This document shows, in pieces, positions 50,120-58,062 of a stretch of 64,000 bases of DNA. The position numbers and the translations under genes were made by a program. The stretch is from Flavobacterium sp. ov086 (GTDB lineage Bacteria; Bacteroidota; Bacteroidia; Flavobacteriales; Flavobacteriaceae), in the NCBI RefSeq assembly GCF_900187965.1, contig NZ_FZNL01000007.1:1-64000 (forward strand). Direction: 5' to 3'. Each line of letters opens with the position of its first letter. The stretch's first letter is position 1. The notes below the pieces were generated by a model. It was not told the origin of the DNA. It ran no database searches and saw only the letters and a program-made list of their open reading frames with translations.

Positions 50120-52561
50120 TTAAACTTGAGGTGCCGAAACCGTATTATTTTGAAACTCTTTGGCAGCAGGAAATTTTGCCCAATACCATTCTCTGTAACA
50201 GAAGTTTAGATTGGCTTTTTTATGTGGCATTTCGATTACTTTCTGAATCTTAAATCCAACGTGAGCTTTGTTCATCATCGATGCAATTGAATCTACAGAA
50301 CCTTCGCCAACCATTTTGCCTACTTTTGGTTCACTCAAAACAAAATCCATCATAGATTGTGTTGCCGGAGAACCGTATTTTAATTTCGGATCAGTTGGCG
50401 CAATAAATTGATGTGTTCCATAATCTGAGGGTAATGCGTCATAATATTCACCAACAATGTCTCGGCTTGGCAAGTACACTTCGATATTAAAAGTTGGAAC
50501 GCCATTTGCTTCGCCAATATAACTGTGCGAATGACCTCCGGGAAGCATCATGCGATAGAATGCTTCCAACTCACGAATTGGCCAGTTCATTTGCCAGATT
50601 TTCAAAGCATGCTCGCGGTGAAACCATTCGTGGAGCATCTCTAAATCTTTGTCAAGATCTACGGGACGCAAGGTTATGGTTACATTTTCTTTTTCGAAAA
50701 AGCGACTGAAAACGGTTGTGTTTTCTTTGGGCTGAATCAGTTTTTTAGAGAAAAAGTGTTTGTTTAAAGGATTTGGATATGTTTTATAAACTGCCGGATT
50801 TGTTCTCGGCGCGCTTGCTTCATCCATATTATTTAAACTCGTCAGGAGATTTCCTTTTACGATCAATTTTACACTTTCGGTAAAATGTGAAACTAAACCT
50901 GTAGTATCTGATTCTTCTTCTTTCTTTAAAGTTTCGTAGATGATGTCAAGCAATACATTTTCGTCAGCAAGTTTGGTTTTGCCCAAAATGCTTACGATCC
51001 CAAACAAATGATTGATTAATAGATAATATCCCCAGAAGTCAATAATTCTTTTTTCGGCAATAAAAGATCGGCTGTCTTTCCCAAATTCCGGAATTAAACG
51101 TTCCAGTTCTTCTACTTTTCCCTGACGGAAAAAATAACCCTGATTGTCTCTGAAGTAAAGTTTTGATGGGAAAAGATTTTCGTCAAATTCAACCAAAACA
51201 TTCTGTTGATGAAATTCGGATCCAAAACCGTATTTATTAAAAATCCCAATCAAAGGCGTGATACTAATATTCAGATATTGTCTGAACCAAGCTATGGCAG
51301 TTTCAGATACGGATGCATCTTGTCTTTTGGCTGCTTCCTTAATAAGATTTAATATTCTGGGTGATTCATTCAAAACACCATCTTGTGAAAGTGAAGCTAC
51401 AAGGGTAACATTTTTACTGGCATTTGCTCCATGAAAAGGATTTTGACGAATACTGGTGCTGAAACCATCAATAATTTTATCCTCATAAACTACCGTAATA
51501 TAAGCAGGATCAGTAATAAGGTGAATTTGCGGATAGTCTTTCTGAATGCCTTTTCCCCAATCAGTTTTCATTAATTGTGCCGAATCATATCCACGATTAA
51601 GTTCATGAAGATAATTGACACGGAAGGAATTGGTGATTTTTACATGAAGAGAAAATTTATACATCCATTCGCTTTCCGAATTATAAACCGTACGCACTGA
51701 AGAAGTTGCTGCATAAGAAGGTCCAAATTGTCCGAGACTGAAAAGAAGCTGTTTAGATTGCATTTCTTTCACCTCTTTTTGATCCAATAAATAATTGGCT
51801 TCCCAAGGATGTGCAGGTACTACTTTGTATTGTGTATAGAAATCCAATAATTCTTTGGCTTCTTTAGTCGCATATTTTGAAATTTCTTTTCTCAGATAAT
51901 CGGTCATCAAATAGTCTTCGGCACTTTTTTCGACTACATTTTCAGGGTGAACCAGAAAAAAGTGTAACGGAAACTTTCCTTCGGTTTCAGGAGAATATTG
52001 AAGTAATTCGTCTTTGGTAAATCCTTCTCTGCTTTTTGGTAAAGGATGTACGGTATGTCCTAAAATCAGAGATTGTTCAGATGTGATAAATGTTTGTTCA
52101 GGATTGTTGGCAGAACGATCACTATTTTTATAATGCTCGAGATAAAGTGCCAGATTTTCAATACTGTTTTGCATGCGTTTTTGCGTAGGAACAGCGTCTA
52201 CATCAGGAAATTCTGTTTTAGAATAAGCAGCAACAAGTGCCGTAAATTCGATAGGATTTATTTCTCTGAATTCGTCCGTTTCAATAGCGCGTGAAACTAT
52301 AGGAAAGCCAAAAGTATGTACGCCACTTTCAGAAAAATACTGTAAAGGAGCAAAAACTTCCTGACCAATTGTGCTAAAGTCAAATCTTAGAAAAGAGCAG
52401 TGGTTGATTGTTTGCATGAAATCAGCCAAAGTCTGATCGTATTTCGGAATTCCTTCGTAACGGCTCCAATTGTTGAATTCTCTGCAATAACAATTAAGAA
52501 GAGATTTGTAATTTACTTGTTCTGCCAGTTGCTGTAAATTAGTTAAGTCTGTGGTATTCAT
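50120..52561 (-). CDS. IucA/IucC synthetase fused to an IucB/AlcB-type GNAT acyltransferase
   Basis: 813 residues, about 200 longer than a normal NIS synthetase. Residues about 1-600 are IucA/IucC (GHTVHPLPKSREGF, VPAHPWE, SSVRTVY, KITNSFRVN, SIRQNPFHG, EFHQQNVLVEF). Residues about 635-800 are the siderophore acyltransferase domain (ITLRPVDLDKDLEMLHEWF, IWQMNWP, YIGEANGVPTFNIEVY, DYGTHQF, VGFKIQKVIEMP) that acylates the hydroxylamine. One polypeptide thus combines hydroxamate formation with condensation. Its start overlaps the decarboxylase stop by 23 bp, indicating coupling. The acyl donor may be acyl-CoA or the operon's own carrier protein. Confidence 0.92.
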   Translation of the reverse strand: MNTTDLTNLQQLAEQVNYKSLLNCYCREFNNWSRYEGIPKYDQTLADFMQTINHCSFLRFDFSTIGQEVFAPLQYFSESGVHTFGFPIVSRAIETDEFREINPIEFTALVAAYSKTEFPDVDAVPTQKRMQNSIENLALYLEHYKNSDRSANNPEQTFITSEQSLILGHTVHPLPKSREGFTKDELLQYSPETEGKFPLHFFLVHPENVVEKSAEDYLMTDYLRKEISKYATKEAKELLDFYTQYKVVPAHPWEANYLLDQKEVKEMQSKQLLFSLGQFGPSYAATSSVRTVYNSESEWMYKFSLHVKITNSFRVNYLHELNRGYDSAQLMKTDWGKGIQKDYPQIHLITDPAYITVVYEDKIIDGFSTSIRQNPFHGANASKNVTLVASLSQDGVLNESPRILNLIKEAAKRQDASVSETAIAWFRQYLNISITPLIGIFNKYGFGSEFHQQNVLVEFDENLFPSKLYFRDNQGYFFRQGKVEELERLIPEFGKDSRSFIAEKRIIDFWGYYLLINHLFGIVSILGKTKLADENVLLDIIYETLKKEEESDTTGLVSHFTESVKLIVKGNLLTSLNNMDEASAPRTNPAVYKTYPNPLNKHFFSKKLIQPKENTTVFSRFFEKENVTITLRPVDLDKDLEMLHEWFHREHALKIWQMNWPIRELEAFYRMMLPGGHSHSYIGEANGVPTFNIEVYLPSRDIVGEYYDALPSDYGTHQFIAPTDPKLKYGSPATQSMMDFVLSEPKVGKMVGEGSVDSIASMMNKAHVGFKIQKVIEMPHKKANLNFCYREWYWAKFPAAKEFQNNTVSAPQV

Positions 52562-54059
52562 TTCCGTTTTGTTTTATAAGGTTAAGAATGTTTTTAATAT
52601 CGTTTAGGGTTGTAAGCGGATTTAAAATCGTGAATTTGAGATAGAATTCTCCATTTACTTTGGTGCTGGCTACTAGAACTTCACCGCTAAAAAAGAGTTT
52701 TTCTTTGATGTATTTATTGACTTCACAAGAGTTGGATTCAAGTGGTCCGTCAAGATATCTGAATAATAAAACACCAATATCAGAGTGACATAACAATTGA
52801 AAATTAGGATCAGATTCAAGATATGCGGCAGTTTGTTGGGTAGTTTCAATTAAAGTGTCAGTAAATTGTCCCAACTTTTTCTTGCCCATATAACGAAGGG
52901 TAAACCAAAGTTTCAGCGCATCAAAACGGCGTGTTGTCTGTATAACCGATTTATTAACCTGCGCAGGAAGTGCATCGTAATTTTGCTCCTTTGGATTTAA
53001 ATAATCAGCATGGTGCTTGATCATATTGAGGTGAAGTTTATTTTTTACAATAAACGCACTACTGCTCACGGGCTGGAAAAATGATTTGTGATAATCGATC
53101 GTTACGGAATCTGCCAGTTCAATTCCGTTTAATAAATGCCTTTGTTTCTCAGTCAAGAGCAATCCACAGCCATAAGCAGCGTCGACATGTAACCACAATT
53201 TATGTTTTGCAGCAATATTGGCAATTGCTTTTAAAGGATCTATGTTACCAAAATCTGTAGTTCCGGCAGTAGCGGTGATGGCAATTGGAATATTTCCTTT
53301 TTCGATTTCGTCAGCGATGGCTTTTTCCAGTTTTTCAGGATCCATGCGGTATCTTTGATCTACGCCAACATTTATGATTGCTTGTTCGCCAAGACCTAAA
53401 ACCCATGTCGTTTTATGATTGCTGAAATGTGCTTTGTCCGATACAAAAATTCTGAATTTGGATGCATCAGACGGAAGTCCATCAAGTTTGATATTCCATT
53501 TTTGATATTTCAATGCATAATAATCTCTTGCCAAAAGCAAGCCCATTAAATTACTTTGAGATCCTCCAGCGGTAAAAACGCCATCGCCATGTTTAAAACC
53601 AACTTCTTCGCTAGTCCAGTCAATTAATTTTCTTTCTATAAAAGTTCCGCCGGCACTTTGGTCGTAGGTATCTTGTGATGAATTTATGGCGCTTATTATA
53701 ACTTCTGCAGCCAGTGCGGGTATTACAACAGGGCAATTTAAGTGCGCTATATATTCCGGAAGATGAAAAGCGGTGGCGTGGTTAACATAAAGTTCATCGA
53801 CTTCATCAAGCAGACTTTCGTAATCGGGTAGTGGGATTTCAAAATCAACCTTATCAATTTTAGCTTTAATTTCTGCGGGTTTGATTCCGCTGAAAGGTTT
53901 TTTATTGTTTTTCAGGAAATCTGAAACACGTTCTTGTGCTAATTTCACAGCCTGAGCATATTCGGTGCCGGAATTCTGATGGAAAATGTCTTTGTAAAAA
54001 TCCTGGTCCGGCTGGACTCCTATGGCAGACACTTCTGTACGGATCAATGTGGTATTCAT
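52539..54059 (-). CDS. PLP-dependent amino-acid decarboxylase (group II) of the siderophore operon
   Basis: 506 residues. The PLP lysine is K325 in DYHKSFFQPV, with the ring-stacking/aspartate segment HVDAAYGCG (Asp293) and FTAGGSQSNLMGLLLARD. This is the DesA/RhbB/Ddc subgroup that makes cadaverine, putrescine or 1,3-diaminopropane for siderophores. No diaminobutyrate aminotransferase (RhbA/Dat) is in the operon, which argues for lysine or ornithine as the substrate, though this is not decisive. Second gene of the operon. Confidence 0.92.
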   Translation of the reverse strand: MNTTLIRTEVSAIGVQPDQDFYKDIFHQNSGTEYAQAVKLAQERVSDFLKNNKKPFSGIKPAEIKAKIDKVDFEIPLPDYESLLDEVDELYVNHATAFHLPEYIAHLNCPVVIPALAAEVIISAINSSQDTYDQSAGGTFIERKLIDWTSEEVGFKHGDGVFTAGGSQSNLMGLLLARDYYALKYQKWNIKLDGLPSDASKFRIFVSDKAHFSNHKTTWVLGLGEQAIINVGVDQRYRMDPEKLEKAIADEIEKGNIPIAITATAGTTDFGNIDPLKAIANIAAKHKLWLHVDAAYGCGLLLTEKQRHLLNGIELADSVTIDYHKSFFQPVSSSAFIVKNKLHLNMIKHHADYLNPKEQNYDALPAQVNKSVIQTTRRFDALKLWFTLRYMGKKKLGQFTDTLIETTQQTAAYLESDPNFQLLCHSDIGVLLFRYLDGPLESNSCEVNKYIKEKLFFSGEVLVASTKVNGEFYLKFTILNPLTTLNDIKNILNLIKQNGNEYHRLN

Positions 54060-54091
54060 AAAATAGTTGTTTTAAGGGTTTTAGTTATAAT

Positions 54092-54724
54092 TCAGTCGAG
54101 ATAAACGACTTTTTTAGATAGAGGGGTTCTTTTCTTTGTGGATGGTTTTAGGGCTTCGGGATAATAGCCGAGATAGAGAAGCCCTAATGATTTTTCATTT
54201 TCCGAGAGACCAAATTTTGCGACATAATCGATAGCAACTCCTTTGGTACTCCAATAACTGCCAATTTTATGTGCGGTGCAGGTAAGCGCTATATTTTGAA
54301 CAGCAGAAGAAACTGCCGCAATTTCTTCCCATTCGGGCAAGGCAATTTTGGTGTTTTTTACCAGAATTACACCAATCATACAAGCGGCATTTAATGGATA
54401 GTTTTCGAGATAGGAAAGTTTGTCTTTTTGATCTTCAAGTGACAATTCACTATAGAAATCCTTGTAATAATCCGCCATGTATTCTCCATACTTCCTTAGG
54501 TATTTACCTCTAAAAATAATAAATTTCCATGGCTCTGTCATTTTATGATTAGGAGCCCAGGTTGCATTAATCAAGATTTCTTCCAGCAGCAATTCCGGTA
54601 TTTCTCCTTTGATAAACTGATTGGCGTAAATGCTTCTTCTTTCACGAATATTCTTTGACACTTTTTTCAGTTTATAAAGAGAATTTGACGGTTTGATTTT
54701 ACTGTATTTATTCTTAATTTTCAT
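54092..54724 (-). CDS. Nitroreductase-family FMN protein, first gene of the siderophore operon
   Basis: 210 residues. Typical nitroreductase N-terminus RERRSIYANQFIKGEI and core ATWAPNHKMTEPWKFIIF, then AAVSSAVQNIALTCTAHKIGSYW and LGLLYLGYYPE. FMN-dependent NAD(P)H oxidoreductase fold. It is 32 bp upstream of the decarboxylase and under the predicted iron-regulated promoter. It may reduce ferric siderophore or tailor the product; neither can be decided. Confidence 0.85.
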   Translation of the reverse strand: MKIKNKYSKIKPSNSLYKLKKVSKNIRERRSIYANQFIKGEIPELLLEEILINATWAPNHKMTEPWKFIIFRGKYLRKYGEYMADYYKDFYSELSLEDQKDKLSYLENYPLNAACMIGVILVKNTKIALPEWEEIAAVSSAVQNIALTCTAHKIGSYWSTKGVAIDYVAKFGLSENEKSLGLLYLGYYPEALKPSTKKRTPLSKKVVYLD

Positions 54725-54794
54725 ATGTTTTCGGATAATTATTTAAGAAAATTCTTTTTTATCTTTATTGAATAAAATGAATTTGTAAGTAAGT

Positions 54795-54813
54795 CTTATT
54801 TAGAATAAATAAG
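54795..54813. promoter_or_regulatory. Fur-box-like palindrome at the siderophore operon promoter
   Basis: CTTATTT AGAAT AAATAAG is a perfect 7-bp inverted repeat of 19 bp in total, the size of a Fur box. On the minus strand it lies just downstream of the -7 box at 54826-54833, over the predicted transcript start, so a bound repressor would block transcription. Its base match to the classical Fur consensus is only partial. Confidence 0.45.
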
Positions 54814-54825
54814 AATAGTATAAAG

Positions 54826-54833
54826 CAAAAGTA
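54826..54833 (-). promoter_or_regulatory. -7 box of the siderophore operon
   Basis: Reads TACTTTTG on the minus strand (TAnnTTTG), about 100 bp before the nitroreductase ATG. Confidence 0.5.
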
Positions 54834-55061
54834 TAAATTAATCTCATTAAAAAAAATAAATCTGAAAAAAATATACGAATGAACGTACATATTAACGTTA
54901 AGTATATTTTGTGTTAACATATAATGTATTTGTTATCAGGTAATTGTATTTAAATGAGATTGCGTTTTTATAGCCGAAATTTTTTTTTAAAGAGGGAAGT
55001 TTGAAGGTTTTGTTTCAGAAAAATAAATGTAAAAAATACTTTTTATTTTTAAATTCTTACA

Positions 55062-55148
55062 ATGTGGATAAAGGCGCTAGAAATGGAGGTTGAGAAGGAA
55101 TATTTGAGAGAAAAACAGGATGTTTTGTCACAAATATCTAAAAATTAA
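55062..55148 (+). CDS. Possible small protein of 28 residues
   Basis: An ATG frame of 28 codons (begins MWIKALEMEVEKEY, ends SQISKN) lies in an otherwise gene-free region and ends 1 bp before a strong terminator. The peptide is a charged amphipathic helix without a signal. The tight spacing to the terminator is the main reason to note it. It may equally be chance. Confidence 0.25.
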   Translation: MWIKALEMEVEKEYLREKQDVLSQISKN

Positions 55149-55149
55149 A

Positions 55150-55179
55150 AAGCCTCTAAAATTTATGTTTTAGAGGCTT
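55150..55179. terminator. Rho-independent terminator
   Basis: AAGCCTCTAAAA and TTTTAGAGGCTT form a perfect 12-bp stem with a 6-base loop. It either ends the short transcript carrying the 28-codon frame or, on the minus strand, the flavoprotein gene at 55376. Confidence 0.8.
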
Positions 55180-55194
55180 CTTGTTGTTTTGATT

Positions 55195-55375
55195 GCGAAT
55201 GATGGATTAAAATCCATCCCTACAATATGTTTTGTTCCTGTGGAACTGTCTAAAAAATTCCGGAGGAATGATTTAGAGATTTCTTGTTGTTTGTTATTTA
55301 GCGTTTTTTTGTCATTTCGAGCGAAGGGAGAAATCACATTAGTTGATCGACAAAGATTTGTCATTGCGATAAGTT
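55195..55375. repeat. Degenerate dispersed repeats
   Basis: Contains GATGGATTAAAATCCATC (perfect palindrome), TTCCTGTGGAA/TTCCGGAGGAA pieces and GTCATTTCGAGCGAAGGGAG, related to the arms at 19425-19529. Frames reported on either strand here are not credible genes. Confidence 0.55.
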
Positions 55376-55906
55376 TTACAACGCTTCCAGAAATGAGATA
55401 TATTCCTTCGTATTTTTTTCGACTTTTTCTGTGCTTAAATCATGTTCTGCTCCATAAAAAGCAAATAAGGGTTTATAATCGGCTTTGATATAATCAAAAG
55501 TGATTTCAAATGGTGCTGTAAGTTGTTCGAGGGTATATTTGTATCTTCCGTCTGTGCTGTAATCTTCTTTATTAATTCCTGCAGAAATACTTAAAGCAAT
55601 TTTTTTATTGGCTAATTTATAACTGCTTTCTCTGCCATAAGCCCATCCTGAGATTACGACTTCATCCAACCATTTTTTAAAAAGCGGAGGACAATTGAAC
55701 CAATAAAGCGGAAATTGAAATATGATCTTATCGTGATTTTCTACTAATTGCTGTTCGGCTTTAATATCAATTTTTTCATCAGGATAAAGACTGTATAAAT
55801 TATGTAATGTGTATTGATCTGGATATTTATTCAATTCCTCGATCCATCTTTTGTTTATTACAGAGTTTTCGAGATCAGGATGAATTATAATTACAAGTGT
55901 TTTCAT
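55376..55906 (-). CDS. NAD(P)H-dependent flavodoxin-like oxidoreductase (KefF/MdaB type)
   Basis: 176 residues. Flavodoxin-like fold: TLVIIIHPDLENSVINKRW at the N-terminus (phosphate loop), DKIIFQFPLYWFNCPPLFKKWLDEVVISGWAYG (the family's P-YW-N-P--KKW-D motif), and KIALSISAG. Probably a quinone or azo-type two-electron reductase. It is transcribed divergently from an HxlR regulator, the standard pairing for electrophile- or quinone-responsive control. Confidence 0.9.
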   Translation of the reverse strand: MKTLVIIIHPDLENSVINKRWIEELNKYPDQYTLHNLYSLYPDEKIDIKAEQQLVENHDKIIFQFPLYWFNCPPLFKKWLDEVVISGWAYGRESSYKLANKKIALSISAGINKEDYSTDGRYKYTLEQLTAPFEITFDYIKADYKPLFAFYGAEHDLSTEKVEKNTKEYISFLEAL

Positions 55907-55967
55907 TGATTTTAGGATTAAAATTTGCAGTTACAAAGTTCGAACTCGTTAATTAATAATACAATAA

Positions 55968-56002
55968 GGGATGAATTAGTCACATAGGGATTAATTAATC
56001 AC
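55968..56002. promoter_or_regulatory. Direct-repeat operator between flavoprotein and hxlR genes
   Basis: GGGATGAATTAGTCAC (55968-55983) and GGGATTAATTAATCAC (55987-56002) agree at 14 of 16 positions and are spaced 19 bp apart. The second also contains the palindrome ATTAATTAAT. They sit midway in the divergent promoter region, a likely HxlR binding site. Confidence 0.5.
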
Positions 56003-56035
56003 TATGGATTTTTCCTGTAAAAACTGTAATTGTTT

Positions 56036-56043
56036 TACTTTTG
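56036..56043 (+). promoter_or_regulatory. -7 box of the hxlR gene
   Basis: TACTTTTG matches TAnnTTTG, 20 bp before the ATG at 56063. Confidence 0.55.
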
Positions 56044-56062
56044 TAGTTCTAAATGATTTTTT

Positions 56063-56431
56063 ATGTATCAACGAAAAATACCTATTGATTATACTTGTGG
56101 ACTTATTGTGGCTATGGAAGTATTTGGTTCTAAATGGAAATTTTGTTTGCTGGATGAAATTTCAAAAGGCATAAAACGTCCCAAGGATCTTGTGAATGTT
56201 ATTACCGGAATTACAAAACGTGTATTACAAAACCAATTAAAAGAATTGGAATTTCATGGACTTTTAGGAAAAACGGTTCATAATGAAATCCCTTTACGAG
56301 TGGAATATTATCTAACAGAAACGGGAGAATCTCTTTTGCCTTTAATTTCTGCTCTTGATAAATGGGGATTGGAATTTGCACCGCAATTAAAAAGCATTTT
56401 AGAAAATCAGGCTGTCGAAGCAGAAAGCTAA
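56063..56431 (+). CDS. HxlR family transcriptional regulator
   Basis: 122 residues with the HxlR winged HTH: DYTCGLIVAMEVFGSKWKFCLLDEI, RPKDLVNVITGITKRVLQNQLKELE and the wing REVxYYLTETG-like stretch (RVEYYLTETGESLLPLI). The Cys residues at C10- and C28-type positions could sense electrophiles, as in related YodB/QorR proteins. It probably controls the divergent flavoprotein gene. Confidence 0.92.
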   Translation: MYQRKIPIDYTCGLIVAMEVFGSKWKFCLLDEISKGIKRPKDLVNVITGITKRVLQNQLKELEFHGLLGKTVHNEIPLRVEYYLTETGESLLPLISALDKWGLEFAPQLKSILENQAVEAES

Positions 56432-56711
56432 ATTTCTATTTTAGAAGCTTTTTATTTTTGAATATACTTCCTTTTTTGTTAAGTTTTCTTTTAAATTAAT
56501 TTATAGTTTATTTATGACTGAAATATTTTTGCCTCGGTAAAAGTGTTACAATAATCACTACATTTGATATTGTAATTCATTTTATATCAACTTATGATGA
56601 ATTACCTACCAAATTCTCCCTTTTAAATCAAATCCATAATAGGCGTAAAAGCAGTTTTACTATCTAGGACTCAGGTTACAATTTATTTTTTAATTTAAAT
56701 TAAATTCAGGT

Positions 56712-58052
56712 ATGAGATCATTTATGATAAGTACTTTTATGGTAATTTTTATTATTCATTGTTTGCCTATTAATGGGCAAACTATTGAACAAAATCAGTT
56801 ACCGGCAGTATGGAATTTGGAACAATGTATTGCCTATTCTAAGCAGCAAAATATTCAGATTAATACTTTACGCTTGACGACAAAATCTACAGAACAGGAT
56901 TTGTTGTTGTCTAAAGCAGCAAGATATCCTAATCTTTTGGGTAACGCCTCACAGACATTTACGAATGCTAAAAATGCAGATCCGGTTGTTGGCGGTTTTC
57001 AGACGCAATCTAGTTTTGCAGGAAACTATTCGTTGGGTTCGTCGATGGTTTTGTATAATGGAGGTTATCTAAATAATGATATAAAACAGAAAGAACTCTT
57101 TACAAAATCGGCGCAATTTAATGCAGAAGCTGCTGAGAATGATATCACCATTCAAATCACACAAGCTTATTTGACTATTTTACTGGCTAAAGAAAATAGT
57201 ATTTATTTGGACGAAATTGTTGAAACTTCTAATGCGCAACTCAAATTAGGAGAGTTAAAATACAATGCCGGAAGTATCGCCAAAAAAGATTATGTTTTAC
57301 TGAAAGCACAGTTGGCTACGGATAATTATAATTTAATTGCTTCTCAAAATAGCGAACGTCAGACTATTTTGACTTTAAAACAATTGCTGCAACTTCCGTC
57401 AGGATATAATTTAAATATTCAGAAACCTGAAACTTTAGAGCCTAATTTGCCTGTTGTAAATCTGGAAGAAGCTCAGAAAACTGCTTTAGAACAAAGGCCG
57501 GAAATAAAAAGCAGTCAGATTGAAAAGGAAGCTGCTGATCTGGAATTACAAAAATCCAAGGCTGGTTTTTTACCTACACTTAGCGCCAGCGGAACTTTGG
57601 CTTCGGGATATTCTGATAACCAAAGCACGCCTTATCCTTCGCAAATTGATAATAATTTTTATCAGCGTGTGGGACTTTCGTTGTCTGTTCCGGTATTTAA
57701 TAACCGAATCACGAAAACTAGTGTCGAAAAATCAAAAATTGCAATTGATCAGTCAAAACTGGATTTAACGAATACTGAAACGGTGCTTTCGCAAAAAGTA
57801 GAACAGGCTTATATCAATGTACTAAATGCGCAATCTCAGTTTACAGCTGCTCAGGAACAGCTTGACGCCAATACTGAAAATTATCGAATTGCAAATGAAC
57901 AATTGAGATTGGGCGGTATTAGTACGGTCGATTATCTTCTGGAAAAGAATTTATATGTTCAGGCTTTTCAAAATTTCATACAATCGAAATACAATGCTGT
58001 AGTGAGTTTAAAAATATATGATTTCTATAAAGGAGATCCAATCAAACTATAA
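56712..58052 (+). CDS. TolC family outer-membrane efflux protein
   Basis: 446 residues. Signal peptide ending INGQ-TIEQ, then two OEP repeats (about 35-230 and 250-435) with the family's coiled-coil helices (WNLEQCIAYSKQQNIQI; NLEEAQKTALEQRPEIKSSQIEKEAADLELQKSKAGFLPTLSASG-type pattern). It forms the outer-membrane tunnel of a tripartite pump with the three genes that follow. The gene is the first of a four-gene operon; 11 bp separate it from the adaptor. Confidence 0.93.
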   Translation: MRSFMISTFMVIFIIHCLPINGQTIEQNQLPAVWNLEQCIAYSKQQNIQINTLRLTTKSTEQDLLLSKAARYPNLLGNASQTFTNAKNADPVVGGFQTQSSFAGNYSLGSSMVLYNGGYLNNDIKQKELFTKSAQFNAEAAENDITIQITQAYLTILLAKENSIYLDEIVETSNAQLKLGELKYNAGSIAKKDYVLLKAQLATDNYNLIASQNSERQTILTLKQLLQLPSGYNLNIQKPETLEPNLPVVNLEEAQKTALEQRPEIKSSQIEKEAADLELQKSKAGFLPTLSASGTLASGYSDNQSTPYPSQIDNNFYQRVGLSLSVPVFNNRITKTSVEKSKIAIDQSKLDLTNTETVLSQKVEQAYINVLNAQSQFTAAQEQLDANTENYRIANEQLRLGGISTVDYLLEKNLYVQAFQNFIQSKYNAVVSLKIYDFYKGDPIKL

Positions 58053-58062
58053 AAAGGGCAAA

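Noticed and set aside
55170-55488. Frames of 64 and 99 codons downstream of the siderophore promoter
   Set aside because: They run through dispersed repeats and over the end of the flavoprotein gene.
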